Origin: an uncultured Bacteroidales bacterium
Lineage (GTDB): Bacteria; Bacteroidota; Bacteroidia; Bacteroidales; Muribaculaceae
Assembly: GCA_902776835.1 (NCBI GenBank)
Contig: CACYRK010000010.1
Span: 1-64,000 of the forward strand
DNA length: 64,000 bases
Reading direction: 5' to 3'
Every line of letters begins with the position of its first letter. The first letter of the stretch is position 1. Below, one piece after another: positions 51,558-61,613 of this stretch. A program made the translations under genes and the position numbers. The notes beneath the pieces are model-generated. The model was not told the DNA's origin and ran no database searches. It was given only the letters and a program-made list of their open reading frames with translations.

Positions 51558-53708
51558 TTACTTGATAACCTTAACGGTGACAACAGTGCCATCGGTGTAG
51601 CGTACGCTCTTAACGAATACGCCATCGGTGGGCTGGCTCACCTTGCGGCCTGCCATGTCGAAGTAGGTGGTCGAAGCCACTTGCTTGTTGGCGGTCAGGT
51701 CGTTGATGCCAGTGTTCTCAATGTCGAGCACGATGGTCTCGAGGTCGATGTCCTCTTCCTCGGTCGACATATCGAACTCGGTCGAAGCCTCGTCGTAAGC
51801 GACAACCACGTTGTAGTCGGTGTTGGCGGCGAGTTCAGCGGTGAACGAGCCATCAGCAGCGGTAACAGCGGTAACAGGCTCAGCCTCGGCGTGGCGCGGA
51901 GCGTCGTCCCTACCCAAGTTCACATCCGGAGTGAAGGTAACGGTAGCACCATCGAGAGGATTGCCATCCTGGTCAACTACGTAACCGCTTACCTCTACAG
52001 TCTCAACTGCACTCTCGGGCCAGTAAACGATGTTAGAAGCGTTTCGAACACCATCCACGGTGTAGTAAACCTGAATACCGATGCGCTCAGTGAACAGGGG
52101 CTCATAACCTTCGGCATTGGTGCGATACATGTACACAAAGTAGTCACGGAAGTCAACAGCATTGCTGAAGAGATCGTAATTAACCTCGGTGATGTCCTCG
52201 GTGAGGTCGTAGGTGTAATCCGCAGCGGGGAAGGTGAACAACTGATCATTGTCAATGAAGATGCTGTAACTCAAGAATTCTTTAGCAAGTTTGTTGCCAT
52301 CAACGTCGGTGGAAGGCAGAGTGAAATAGAACTTGCTGAAGCCATTCTCATTACCGCAGTCATACCAATCGTCGGCCGTCGGGTCGGCGGGCACAGCAGG
52401 AACTGCTTCAACTACCTCGAATGTCACGCCGAACTCAAGAGTAGACATCGACAGGTCATCCGAATAATAGCCCATCATACCGGTAGCCACATAGTTCATG
52501 GGGAACTCGGCGTTCAAATCGCCCTGGGTGTTAAGCAGGGTGATCAACTTCTTGTCGTTATCAACCTGGAATTCGATGTTGTCAACATCGATTGCGCTAT
52601 AGCCCAACAAGTAGTTGGGTTCACCAGTCTCCTCATCAACACCATCCTGCTCGACTGTAGTCTCACCCCAGCCAAGTTGGACACCGTAGCCATCCTCGTC
52701 GTCCCAAGAGAGATATTGGCCAATGGGAACAGAGATGATGCCGGTCGCCTCGTCGTAGGTACCCTCAACCCAAGATCCGTAACCGTCGTGATACCACAGG
52801 GGGTTCTGGATATACGCCTTGCCGTCCTCGGCGAAGACCACGCTCACCTTGCCGTCGAGTTCGCCATTCATAACGCCGAAGAAACTGTTTGCAATGTAAC
52901 CACCATAGCGGTTGTAAATAATCAGGTCGCCCTCGGGCTGCTCGCTGATAATGGTGGGCAGGCTGCTTGGGTCAACCTCGGTGAAGACGGTGTTCTTTGC
53001 CACAAAGCCACCAAAACTATCATCATCGGTCCATTTGCAACTCAAGCCAGCAGCATAATAGGCTGCATAATCAGCATATTCTGCAGGCACCTCGGGCTGC
53101 TCCAGATCGTTAACCAACGAGATGGTCTTAGCATCGGGATCGATAATGTAAGTAACTGAGGTAACACCTTCTGCCTCATCAAAACCAACGAACAGGCCTT
53201 CTTCACCAGAAGCATTGGTGGCAGTATAGAGGTAGCTTGAGCCCCAAACAAGGACCACGTCGGCACTATAAGTCTCAGACCAATAAATCGACTGTCCCAG
53301 GGGCACGGTGATTTTGTTGTCTTCTATAGTACCCTCAACCCAGGCTGTGCCAAAATAAGCATTGGCACCAGACAAAATTTCCTTGAAATAAACCTTGTTG
53401 TCGGAACCGAAGACGATAGTGGTCGAGCCACTCTCGCTACCAGCCGTAATGCCGTTACTCGTTGCGTATACGCAATCGCCTGTGCGGCGGTAGGTCACAG
53501 CCTCGCCTTCGGGCTGCTCGCTGATGATGCGGGTAGCGCCTTCAAGAGCGTGAGCGCGCGGAGATTCCTTCACAAATTTGTGCTTGGTAGTAATCTCTTT
53601 CTTAACAACCATGCGATTGTTGTCGACACTGCGTACAACCTTAACGGGAGCACCTTGCACGCCAACAGCAACCACCAATGCAAAAAGAAGTACTGCTAAT
53701 TTTTTCAT
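51558..53708 (-). CDS. Secreted repeat protein with carboxypeptidase-regulatory-like domain and type IX-like tail
   Basis: 716 residues. Signal peptide MKKLAVLLFALVVAVGVQG. Two homologous ~190-residue repeats (from ~58 and ~253; both begin IISEQPEG and contain KxYxxxxxxxxx..WVEGT and VPxGQ), an intermediate segment (~436-560; DWYDCGNENGFSKFYF), a carboxypeptidase-regulatory-like beta-sandwich (~571-650; VEVSGYVVDQDGNPLDGATVTF) and a C-terminal tail ending RYTDGTVVTVKVIK, like the 2317-residue protein's tail. The fold is probably all-beta and the role surface or secreted binding; no enzyme motif. It is preceded by an A/T-rich leader with TAACTTTG about 100 bases upstream. Confidence 0.85.
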   Translation of the reverse strand: MKKLAVLLFALVVAVGVQGAPVKVVRSVDNNRMVVKKEITTKHKFVKESPRAHALEGATRIISEQPEGEAVTYRRTGDCVYATSNGITAGSESGSTTIVFGSDNKVYFKEILSGANAYFGTAWVEGTIEDNKITVPLGQSIYWSETYSADVVLVWGSSYLYTATNASGEEGLFVGFDEAEGVTSVTYIIDPDAKTISLVNDLEQPEVPAEYADYAAYYAAGLSCKWTDDDSFGGFVAKNTVFTEVDPSSLPTIISEQPEGDLIIYNRYGGYIANSFFGVMNGELDGKVSVVFAEDGKAYIQNPLWYHDGYGSWVEGTYDEATGIISVPIGQYLSWDDEDGYGVQLGWGETTVEQDGVDEETGEPNYLLGYSAIDVDNIEFQVDNDKKLITLLNTQGDLNAEFPMNYVATGMMGYYSDDLSMSTLEFGVTFEVVEAVPAVPADPTADDWYDCGNENGFSKFYFTLPSTDVDGNKLAKEFLSYSIFIDNDQLFTFPAADYTYDLTEDITEVNYDLFSNAVDFRDYFVYMYRTNAEGYEPLFTERIGIQVYYTVDGVRNASNIVYWPESAVETVEVSGYVVDQDGNPLDGATVTFTPDVNLGRDDAPRHAEAEPVTAVTAADGSFTAELAANTDYNVVVAYDEASTEFDMSTEEEDIDLETIVLDIENTGINDLTANKQVASTTYFDMAGRKVSQPTDGVFVKSVRYTDGTVVTVKVIK

Positions 53709-53960
53709 AAAATGTGGTTATTGGTTAATAAAAAAACATTTAATTATAACTTTCTTTGTCAAAAGACAAAAAATTATTCCAAAATCATTGAAGATTGATG
53801 CAAAGTTATGAAAACATAAAAACGTTCACAACGAATTTGCTTTTTTTAACTATAATTTATTATAAAAATCCTTGATTTGGCTGAATGTTTGAAAATCCGA
53901 AACCAACTTATAACCTTTATGGCAACTATCGATTCTATTCTAAATATGGTGGATACAACT

Positions 53961-55637
53961 TTAATAATGGAAACTGCTGCCGCCCACGAATTCACGCAGC
54001 AGGCTTGTGCTGGGGATATCGGTCTCGTCGATAGAGTCGAAGTATGCCAGGAAACGCAGCAGGCGGTTAGCCTCGGCATATTCGGGCACATTGTTCGGCA
54101 CCTGCCGCAACACGTTTTCGGCCTGCAACTTGATGACAGGGATTTCGAAGAGCAGCGAGGAATTGAATGTTGCGTCGGCATTTTCCTGGAAGGGGAAAAT
54201 CCACTTCTCCTCGCCGCGGCGCACGCTGGCCCACCGCGAGATTGTGTCGCGGGCCGAGGCACCGCGATACTTGCTGTCGCGCACTATGCGTCGCAGCAGG
54301 CGAGTGTCGCTGGTGGGAATCCAGTTGTGGTCGTCGATGTTGAGCGTGGTGAGAGCCGACACGTAGAGGCGGAACTTCTGCTCCTCGGGGATGGGCTTGG
54401 TGAGTTCGGGATTGAGCCCGTGAATGCCCTCGATGAGCAGGATATTGTTGTCTTGGAGTTGCAGCGTGTTGCCACGATACTCGCGCTGACCGGTGGTGAA
54501 GTTGTAGGTGGGCATGGACACTTCTTTTCCGGCGAGCAGGTCGGTAAGGTCGTGGTTAAACTGCTCGAGGTCGAGCGCGTAGAGCGACTCATAGTCGTAG
54601 TCGCCGCTCTCGTCGCGGGGTGTGCGGTCGCGGTTCACGAAGTAGTTGTCGAGGTTGATGACCTTTGGCACTATGTAGTTGGTGACCAACTGGATGGCCA
54701 GGCGCTTGCTCGACGTGGTCTTGCCGCTCGACGACGGCCCGGCGATGAGCACCACGCGAGCACCGCCATGCTCGTAGCGCTGCGCAATGTCGCGGGCTAT
54801 GGTGTCGAACATCTTGTTGTGCAGGGCCTCGGCAACGTTGATGAGCATTGGCGCCTGATGGTTGGCGATGGCCTTGTTGACGCCACCCACGTCGTCAATG
54901 CCGATGATGTCGTTGAACGTCACATAATCCTTGAAGGCCTGGAACATCTTGGGCCGGTGAGCAAAGGTGAGTTCGGGGTTCTCGCTGCTGTCGCGCGGAG
55001 CCATCAGCACCATGCCTCCGGCATAGGGCTGGAGATCCCAGTGCTTGAGATAGCCCGTGGAAGGCACGAGCGGCCCGTAGAACGAGTCGATGATGTCGTC
55101 GAGTTTGTAGTAGGTGGTGTAGAGTTGCGGCACCGTCTCCAGCAGCCGAACCTTGTCGTTAAGACCTTGCTCACGAAACATCTCAATCACGTCGACGGTG
55201 AGTCGCTCGCGACGCACAAAGGGCATGTCGGCCTCAATGATTTCGGCCATTCGGCGGTGCAGGTCAAAGACCATCTCGGGCGTCACATCCTCGGTGTCGT
55301 GCTTGATGATGCAGTAGTATCCACCGCTCATCGAGTGCTCAAAGCGCAGGCGCTTGCCAGGATACAGGTCGTTGAGGGCCTTGTACAGCACCATGCACAG
55401 CGACCACACGTACACCCTCTGCCCTGAGGGATGTCCAATCCCCACATACTCCACCTGCTTAGGATGGTAGATGGGGTAATTCAGGTCCTCGACTTTGTTG
55501 TTGACCAAAGCGCACAGCGGATTCACGTTGAGTCGCGAACGCAGCGTGCGCGCTACGTCGAGCAGTGTTTCACCGCCGGTGACATCGAAGTATTCTTGCG
55601 TGTTTTTGCAAAATATTTGCAGGTCGTTACGATTCAT
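53961..55637 (-). CDS. TGS-domain nucleoside (uridine-like) kinase
   Basis: 558 residues. An N-terminal TGS/ubiquitin-like domain (~1-65) and a threonyl-tRNA synthetase second-domain-like region (~70-215; EHSMSGGYYCII, FVRRERLTVDVIEMF) precede a phosphoribulokinase/uridine kinase fold (~275-520): P-loop IAGPSSSGKTTSSKRLA near 290, INLDNYFVNRDRTPRDESGDYDYESLYALDL near 325. Bacteroidetes carry this fusion commonly. It probably phosphorylates a nucleoside; a regulatory role for the TGS part is inference. Confidence 0.88.
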   Translation of the reverse strand: MNRNDLQIFCKNTQEYFDVTGGETLLDVARTLRSRLNVNPLCALVNNKVEDLNYPIYHPKQVEYVGIGHPSGQRVYVWSLCMVLYKALNDLYPGKRLRFEHSMSGGYYCIIKHDTEDVTPEMVFDLHRRMAEIIEADMPFVRRERLTVDVIEMFREQGLNDKVRLLETVPQLYTTYYKLDDIIDSFYGPLVPSTGYLKHWDLQPYAGGMVLMAPRDSSENPELTFAHRPKMFQAFKDYVTFNDIIGIDDVGGVNKAIANHQAPMLINVAEALHNKMFDTIARDIAQRYEHGGARVVLIAGPSSSGKTTSSKRLAIQLVTNYIVPKVINLDNYFVNRDRTPRDESGDYDYESLYALDLEQFNHDLTDLLAGKEVSMPTYNFTTGQREYRGNTLQLQDNNILLIEGIHGLNPELTKPIPEEQKFRLYVSALTTLNIDDHNWIPTSDTRLLRRIVRDSKYRGASARDTISRWASVRRGEEKWIFPFQENADATFNSSLLFEIPVIKLQAENVLRQVPNNVPEYAEANRLLRFLAYFDSIDETDIPSTSLLREFVGGSSFHY

Positions 55638-55660
55638 AGTTGCTGTAATGAGGTGAAATA

Positions 55661-55697
55661 CTGAGTGCCGTGCGGGTTATGTACGCTCGGCACTCAG
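55661..55697. other. Hairpin between rubrerythrin and the nucleoside kinase
   Basis: CTGAGTGCCG (55661-55670) pairs with CGGCACTCAG (55688-55697), a perfect 10-bp stem without a U-tract. It is a possible attenuator, processing site or factor-dependent terminator for the minus-strand transcript. Confidence 0.55.
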
Positions 55698-55714
55698 TGG
55701 TTAATGTTGTTAAA

Positions 55715-56257
55715 TCAATAATTTTGTGCCATCAGTTGGAAGTAGGCCTGCGGGTGGTCGCACACTGGGCAGCGCTCGGGCGCCTTGGGACCCACGTGGA
55801 TGTGTCCGCAGTTGCGGCACTGCCAAATTGCGTCGCCGTCGCGCGAGAACACCAGTGCGCCCTCGACGTTGGCGAGCAACTTGCGGTAGCGCTCCTCGTG
55901 GCCCTTCTCTACTGCGGCCACGCCTTCCATCTTGTCGGCGATGTCGTCGAAGCCCTCTTCGCGAGCGTCGATGGCCATCTGCTTGTACATGTCGGTCCAC
56001 TCGAAGTTCTCGCCGTCGGCGGCGGCCTTAAGGTTCTCCACGGTGTCGCGGATGGCGCCGCCCTCGAGCAGTTTGAACCACATCTTGGCGTGCTCCTTCT
56101 CCTGGTTGGCCGTCTCCTCAAAGATGGCGGCTATCTGCTCATAGCCCTCTTTCTTGGCCTTGGAGGCAAAATAAGTGTATTTGTTGCGTGCCTGCGACTC
56201 GCCGGCAAAAGCAATCTGCAGATTCTTCTCGGTTTTTGTTCCTTTTAACGATTTCAT
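55715..56257 (-). CDS. Rubrerythrin
   Basis: 180 residues, start at 56257 ([13 protein letters not shown]). The N-terminal four-helix diiron domain has [27 protein letters not shown] (iron ligands) and VEKGHEERY; the C-terminal rubredoxin centre (~146-165) has [10 protein letters not shown] and [11 protein letters not shown]. It reduces hydrogen peroxide in the cytoplasm of anaerobes. It lies 47 bases after the Na/Pi cotransporter gene on the same strand. Confidence 0.95.
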   Translation of the reverse strand: MKSLKGTKTEKNLQIAFAGESQARNKYTYFASKAKKEGYEQIAAIFEETANQEKEHAKMWFKLLEGGAIRDTVENLKAAADGENFEWTDMYKQMAIDAREEGFDDIADKMEGVAAVEKGHEERYRKLLANVEGALVFSRDGDAIWQCRNCGHIHVGPKAPERCPVCDHPQAYFQLMAQNY

Positions 56258-56304
56258 GATGTTTTTAGTTGATTTATAAGTGTTTATCTGATAATTTTCA
56301 TGCG

Positions 56305-58131
56305 TTAGATTTTTCCTCGTGCCGACTTTTGAGGATTCAGTTCGGCAATTACCGGGCGTCCGGCATCGTCTTCCAGGCTGCGCCGCATTTGCTCCTCGAC
56401 GCTGTCGATGACGTTCACGATGTAGTCGCCCAGTTTCTCGGCCTCGCAAATCACGTCCATGTAGAACACACCGGCCGAGTAGGGATAGAGTTTCTCGTTG
56501 ATGTTCTCGATGTTCTCGTCGCGGCACTTATTGCGGAACTCGTTGATTTGCTGCTCCTTGTTGTAACTGCGTGTAAGGTCGTCGACGGTGACGTTTTCAA
56601 CGTCGCACAGCACGGCCAGCATGTTGCTCATGGCCTCGCTGAGATACTGGAACATGGTGTCGATTTGCTTGTAGTTGTATTCGGTGAAGTGCGCCTTGGC
56701 CTCGCTCTTGCGCTGCAGTGTGCGTGCCAGGTTGTTGCAACTGTCGCCGATACTCTCGAGTTCGCTGACGATATTGAGCATGGTCGTCACGCGCAACTTG
56801 GCCTCGTGGCTGAGGCGGCCGTCCATCACCTCGTTGAGAAACTTGGCAATCTCATACTCCATGTGGTCGCTCATCTCCTCGTATTTCTCGATGCGTGAGC
56901 GCATGTCGTTAAACGCGCCGCTGCCAGCCTTGGCATGGATGAGCGTTTTCACCATGCCTAGCATTTCCTCGGTCTTCTGTGCGAAGATGATAATTTCGCG
57001 CTGGGCAGCCAGGATGTTCAACTCCGAGTTGCTCACGAGGCCAGCCGAGATGAATTTGAGTTGGAACTCGTCCTCGCTGGTTTCGGTCTCACCCTTCACC
57101 ATTTTGTCGACGGTCTTGGTAAGCAGGTTGAAGAACGGCAAGATGAGCAGCAGGCTCACTACATTGTAGAGCGTGTGGTAGATGGTGAGTCCCCACGACA
57201 TCGACGCCACGAGCACCGGGGTCGACTGTCCGCCGGAGTGCACCGTGGTGTAGAGCAGGTTGGGGTCGTTCCATCCGAAAGGCAGAGCCGTTGTAATCCA
57301 TGCCGTAGCCTTGACAAACAAGAAGAACACCACAAACATCCACGCCGCGCTCACCAGGTTGTAGAGCAGGTGGCTCACAGCGGCTTTCTTGGCGGCAACG
57401 TTGGCGCGCAGCGACGCCAGCAGCGGCGTGATGGTGGTGCCCACGTTGCTACCCAGCACCATTGCGCAGGCCATGTCGTAAGGAATCCAGCCCTTGATGG
57501 CGAAAATCAGCACTATCGAGAATGTTGCGGCACTCGACTGAATCACCGCGGTGATGAGCACGCCCACGGCAAAGAAGATGAGCATCGACCAGAACCCCAT
57601 CGAGGTGTACTGCTGCAGCGCCTGGAAGATGTCGGGGAACTTCGAGAGGTTGGGCACATTGGCGCTGATTGCCGCCAGTCCCATAAAGAGCACCACGAAA
57701 CCGATGAGGAACTCGGCGATGTTCTTGTAGCGGCTTTTCTTGGCGAAGAGCAGCGGCACAGCGATGGCGAGCAGCGGCAGGGTGAACAGGCTGGTGTCGA
57801 TCGAAAATCCAAAGAACGCCACAAGCCATGTGGTGAACGTCGAGCCCATGTTCGCACCGAGAATCACGGCGATTGACTCCGCCAAGGTCATCAGGCCGGC
57901 GTTGACAAAACTCACCACCATCAATGTCGAGGCGCTGGAACTCTGAATCAGTGCCGTAATCACCATACCGGTGAGCAGTCCCATGGCACGGTTTCGCGTC
58001 ATGGTCGACAGGATGGAACGCAGTCGGTTACCGGCCGCCTTTTGCAGCCCCTCGCTCATGACCTTCATACCGTAGAGGAAGAGGCCCACGGCGCCGAGCA
58101 ACTTCAAGAAATCTAAGAAACTATAACTCAT
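56305..58131 (-). CDS. Na/Pi cotransporter family protein with PhoU-like C-terminus
   Basis: 608 residues. Two Na/Pi-cotransporter repeats (~10-170 and ~190-320) with [17 protein letters not shown] and [15 protein letters not shown], i.e. the QSS motifs of the family. About 8 membrane segments, then a cytoplasmic PhoU-like helical domain (~345-600; [27 protein letters not shown]). It imports or exports phosphate, driven by sodium. It lies 38 bases after the aldo/keto reductase gene; the four genes 61136 to 55715 could form one transcript. Confidence 0.93.
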   Translation of the reverse strand: MSYSFLDFLKLLGAVGLFLYGMKVMSEGLQKAAGNRLRSILSTMTRNRAMGLLTGMVITALIQSSSASTLMVVSFVNAGLMTLAESIAVILGANMGSTFTTWLVAFFGFSIDTSLFTLPLLAIAVPLLFAKKSRYKNIAEFLIGFVVLFMGLAAISANVPNLSKFPDIFQALQQYTSMGFWSMLIFFAVGVLITAVIQSSAATFSIVLIFAIKGWIPYDMACAMVLGSNVGTTITPLLASLRANVAAKKAAVSHLLYNLVSAAWMFVVFFLFVKATAWITTALPFGWNDPNLLYTTVHSGGQSTPVLVASMSWGLTIYHTLYNVVSLLLILPFFNLLTKTVDKMVKGETETSEDEFQLKFISAGLVSNSELNILAAQREIIIFAQKTEEMLGMVKTLIHAKAGSGAFNDMRSRIEKYEEMSDHMEYEIAKFLNEVMDGRLSHEAKLRVTTMLNIVSELESIGDSCNNLARTLQRKSEAKAHFTEYNYKQIDTMFQYLSEAMSNMLAVLCDVENVTVDDLTRSYNKEQQINEFRNKCRDENIENINEKLYPYSAGVFYMDVICEAEKLGDYIVNVIDSVEEQMRRSLEDDAGRPVIAELNPQKSARGKI

Positions 58132-58169
58132 CTATTTTAATTATTGTTTTTCAAGTGTTTAACAGCGCG

Positions 58170-59627
58170 TCACTTCTTCTTGTTGAAGTCGGGGTCGGCT
58201 TCCACGGTGGCGTCTTTGCCCTGCTTCAGTGCGTCGACGTAGCGACTGATGCGCTCCAACTCCTGCGGTATGCGAATGCGCTGTGGGCAATGTGGTACGC
58301 ACTGTCCGCAGCCTATGCAGTGGTCGGCCTGACGCAGTTTGGGCACGCTGCGGTCGTAGCCCACCAAGAAAGCCCGACGCTCCTTGTAGTACTCCGGCGA
58401 CTGTCGCTCGCGCGGCGCGTTGCCCTCGCTCAAGCACTTGTTGTAGTGCACAAAGATGGCGGGTATGTCGATGCCGTAAGGACACGGCATGCAGTACTTG
58501 CAGTCGTTGCACGGGATGGTGTTGTAACTCACCAGTTCGGCGGCCACACCCTCGAGAAACGCCATCTCATCCTGAGTGAGTGGCTTGAGCGGGCTGTAGG
58601 TGCACAGGTTTTCCTTGAGGTGCTCCATAAAGGTCATTCCGCTGAGCACGGTAAGCACCTTGGGGAAGGTGCCGGCATAGCGGAATGCCCACGACGCCAC
58701 GCTGCTCTGCGGGTCGCGACTGAGCAACTTATTGGCCAGCGGGTCGGGCAACTTGGCCAGGCGGCCGCCAAGCAGCGGCTCCATAATCACGGCGGGGATG
58801 TCGCGCTTGACGAGTTCGCCGTAGAGGTACTCGGCATCGGTGTTGCTGTCGTTGATCTCGTTGGCCAACTTCCAGTCGAGGTAGTTAAGTTCGATTTGCA
58901 CAAAGTCCCACTTGTACTTGTCGTGGTTGGCGAGCAGGTAGTCAAACACGGCGATGTCGCCATGATAACTGAAGCCCAGGTTGCGGATGACGCCTTTCTC
59001 GCGCTGCTCGAGCAGATAGTCGAGCAGGCCGTTGTCCTCGTAACGTGCGCGGTATTCGGCCATGGCATCCTCGCCGCCGCCGATGGCGTGCAGCAGCAGG
59101 TAGTCGACATAATCGACCTGCAACTCCTTGAGCGAGTTCTGGAACATCTCTACGCCCGCCTCGTGGCTCCACGTCTCGGGGTTGAAATTCGAGAGTTTTG
59201 TGGCGATGAAATATTCCTCGCGTTTGTGACGGCTGAGCGCTATGCCGGTGCAGTGCTCGCTGCGACCTTTGCAGTAGGCTGGCGAGGTATCGAAGTAGTT
59301 CACGCCGTGCTCGATGGCATAGTCGACCTGACGGTTTACCATGTCTTGGTCGATTTCGGCGTCGCCGGCCTCACGGGCGCTCATTTTCGCACCGATGGTG
59401 GGCAGGCGCATCATGCCGTAGCCCAGGAGCGACACCTTTTCGCCCGTCTTGGGGTTGACGCGGTAGGTCATCTTGCCGATGGGCGGCTCGTCGCTTTTTG
59501 CGGCGTCGGCGTCACCGCTGGCGCAACTCACTATTGCTGGAACCGACGCGGCTGCTGTGCCCAAGCCCAAGGCTTTCAGGAAGTTTCGCCGCGACAGCGA
59601 GTGTTTATCTTGTCGGTTGATATTCAT
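58170..59627 (-). CDS. Tat-exported aldo/keto reductase fused to a 4Fe-4S ferredoxin domain
   Basis: 485 residues. N-terminal SRRNFLKALGLG (~12-23) is a perfect twin-arginine signal, followed by IVSC, a lipobox-like cut site. The AKR barrel (~50-340) has the catalytic set Asp and Tyr in FDTSPAYCKGRSE, Lys in ATKLS and His in LLLHAIGG. The C-terminal part has CNDCKYCMPCPYGIDIPA (~375-392) and a ferredoxin-like HCIGCGQCVPHCPQRI (~440-455), two 4Fe-4S sites. It is 12 bases after the polyferredoxin membrane gene. AKRs normally use cytosolic NADPH; export predicts a different electron source, likely the Fe-S clusters. Confidence 0.9.
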   Translation of the reverse strand: MNINRQDKHSLSRRNFLKALGLGTAAASVPAIVSCASGDADAAKSDEPPIGKMTYRVNPKTGEKVSLLGYGMMRLPTIGAKMSAREAGDAEIDQDMVNRQVDYAIEHGVNYFDTSPAYCKGRSEHCTGIALSRHKREEYFIATKLSNFNPETWSHEAGVEMFQNSLKELQVDYVDYLLLHAIGGGEDAMAEYRARYEDNGLLDYLLEQREKGVIRNLGFSYHGDIAVFDYLLANHDKYKWDFVQIELNYLDWKLANEINDSNTDAEYLYGELVKRDIPAVIMEPLLGGRLAKLPDPLANKLLSRDPQSSVASWAFRYAGTFPKVLTVLSGMTFMEHLKENLCTYSPLKPLTQDEMAFLEGVAAELVSYNTIPCNDCKYCMPCPYGIDIPAIFVHYNKCLSEGNAPRERQSPEYYKERRAFLVGYDRSVPKLRQADHCIGCGQCVPHCPQRIRIPQELERISRYVDALKQGKDATVEADPDFNKKK

Positions 59628-59639
59628 GGCTGTGTGTGT

Positions 59640-61136
59640 TTAAATGGTTTTGTGTACCTCGTGTCCTTCGACGTAGATTGCCGTGAACGGCCGTGCCGGA
59701 CACAGATTCTCGCAGGCGCCGCAGCCTATGCAGCGTGCGCGGTCCACAGCGGGCACCATCGGCGAGAGGTCGTCGTTGGGGTCGCTGGGCACCATCATGA
59801 TGGCACCACTGGGGCAATGGCGTGCGCAGTTGCCGCACGACACGCCGTCGGTGAGCACTACGCAGTTTTCCTTGACCCACACGGCGTGTCCGATTTGCGT
59901 CGACACCTTCTCATCGAGCGTGATTGGCGTGATGGCGCCGGTGGGACACACCTCGCTGCAACGGTGGCACTCGGGCCGGCAGTATCCGCGCTCATAACTC
60001 ATGGTGGGCTGCATCAGCGTGAGCAGGTTGCCGCTGGGCCGCAGCACATCGTTGGGGCATTGGGCCACACACAGTTGGCATGCGGTGCAATGGCGAGCCA
60101 TGTTGCGGGCGCTCAGCGAGCCCGGGGGAGTAATGGGCGTGGCGCGCTTCACAACGGCCTTGTCCTCAATCACGGCGAGTCCGCCGTCAACCTTCTTTCC
60201 GGCCTGAGCCAGGGCGGCCTCGGCGGCCACGATGGCTCCGCCCACCATCACGGCGCGGCGGGCACTGTCGGCCCGAGGCTCGGGCGAGGGCTCGTCGGCC
60301 GGCGCGGCGGTTTTCGCCTTGCGGGCCGGGCCGTAGTGCAGCGAGTCAAACTTGCACTTGTCGAGGCAGTTGCCGCAAGCCACGCAGCGCGTGTAGTCGA
60401 CGGTATGAGTCTTATAGTCGATGCAACTGGCTTTACAGTTGCGGGTGCACAGGCCACAGGCCTTGCACTTGTCGGCGTCGAAGCGCACCTTGAACCATGA
60501 GAACTTGGCCAGATAGCCAAGCACGGTGCCCACGGGGCAGATGGTGTTGCAATAGGTGCGTCCATGGCGCCATGCCAGCACAGCGATGATGACAAAGGTT
60601 GCCACGGCTATGCCGAATGTCGGCAGGCTCTTGAGCCACACGTCGCGGCCGTAGAAAGCGTAACTCTCGTAGTGTGCCGCGATGGCCGCCAGGCCGTTGT
60701 TGCACCAGATGTACAGCGGCTGCAACAGGTTGTTGACGATGCGGCCGTAACTGCTGTAAGGAGCCAGCAGAGCCATCAGCGAACCTAACCCGGCCACAAT
60801 GGCGACAACCATGATGGCCAGCATGACGAGGCGCAGGATGGTTTTTGCGGGAGAGTAGGTGAAGCGGTTTTTCTTGCGACGGCCATGCGCCCAAGAAATC
60901 ACGTCCTGCATCACACCCAGCGGGCATATCACCGAGCAATAGATGCGCCCAAACAGCAGCGTGAGCACCACCAGCGCAATCACCACCACGGCGTTCAGCG
61001 CGAGCAGTGCGGGCAGGAACTGTATTTTGGCGAGCCATCCGAGCCAGTGCTGCAGAGTGCCGGTGAAATCGAGCAGCAGCAGTGTTATCAGCGTGAAACA
61101 GAGCGCCGCCAGCGTTACACGAATCTTGCGTAGCAT
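59640..61136 (-). CDS. Membrane polyferredoxin (NapH/YccM-like 4Fe-4S protein)
   Basis: 498 residues. Several N-terminal membrane helices (~8-235) with CSVICPLGVMQDV and CNTICPVGTV motifs of the NapH/NosR family. Then ferredoxin domains: CKACGLCTRNCKASC and CVACGNCLDKCKF (~230-270), a linker, then CTACQLCVAQCPNDV, CHRCSEVCPTGA, CGNCARHCPSGA and CIGCGACENLCPAR (~345-485). It probably takes electrons from quinol or a cytoplasmic donor and hands them across or along the membrane. The next gene, a Tat-exported AKR with its own clusters, is the natural acceptor. The start at 61136 is the first ATG before the first helix. Confidence 0.9.
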   Translation of the reverse strand: MLRKIRVTLAALCFTLITLLLLDFTGTLQHWLGWLAKIQFLPALLALNAVVVIALVVLTLLFGRIYCSVICPLGVMQDVISWAHGRRKKNRFTYSPAKTILRLVMLAIMVVAIVAGLGSLMALLAPYSSYGRIVNNLLQPLYIWCNNGLAAIAAHYESYAFYGRDVWLKSLPTFGIAVATFVIIAVLAWRHGRTYCNTICPVGTVLGYLAKFSWFKVRFDADKCKACGLCTRNCKASCIDYKTHTVDYTRCVACGNCLDKCKFDSLHYGPARKAKTAAPADEPSPEPRADSARRAVMVGGAIVAAEAALAQAGKKVDGGLAVIEDKAVVKRATPITPPGSLSARNMARHCTACQLCVAQCPNDVLRPSGNLLTLMQPTMSYERGYCRPECHRCSEVCPTGAITPITLDEKVSTQIGHAVWVKENCVVLTDGVSCGNCARHCPSGAIMMVPSDPNDDLSPMVPAVDRARCIGCGACENLCPARPFTAIYVEGHEVHKTI

Positions 61137-61399
61137 GATGAAAAATCCTTTAATTAGTTATGTCGTGAATAAGTTGGTGTAAAATTACACAAAAAAAGCA
61201 AAAAACACGACAGATATAAGTTTTTTTAAGAAAAAAGTTGAATTTAGCCGTATTTTGCGCCCGTGGCAACCACCAATTTTGGCACAAATGGGCGTTTGGT
61301 AATTTGTGGTAAGACTTGTGCAAAAACACCAAGTCGTAGTATATTTATCAACAATTATGCTAAATAAATGCTATTGTTACTAAAAATTGGTTAATTAAT

Positions 61400-61431
61400 T
61401 TTGAAATTCAAATTTTATGGTATTAAATTTG
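61400..61431 (+). promoter_or_regulatory. Promoter of the exported protein at 61614
   Basis: TTTG (61400-61403), 20 bases, TAAATTTG (61424-61431), a perfect consensus. It leaves a leader of about 175 bases, in which I see no recognisable riboswitch. The rest of 61137-61613 is A/T-rich and contains no convincing gene. Confidence 0.78.
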
Positions 61432-61613
61432 CATTCTGTAAAGTCAACGCTTGGAATTTACACACTAACGCCGACTTTTTTGGATTGAAAATAGTGGGTT
61501 TTGCATTGATGATAATATTATTCAACGAATTGCGTCACTTTTCATTCATCCTCTTAAACGGTTATTTCGCGACATTTATAATATATTTTTACTCACCAAC
61601 ATAATTACTCGAG

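Noticed and set aside
53877..55427. Long open frame antisense to the nucleoside kinase, and similar ones at 2612-4207, 5558-7069, 12080-13813 and 58155-60500
   Set aside because: Each lies fully opposite a gene with clear family motifs; the open antisense frame follows from GC-rich codon usage. Their translations show His/Val-rich antisense composition and no known motifs.
61432..61613. Riboswitch or small gene in the 5' leader of the exported protein
   Set aside because: No conserved riboswitch motif is visible, and a 67-codon frame (61401-61604) begins inside the promoter, overlaps the leader and has no family features.
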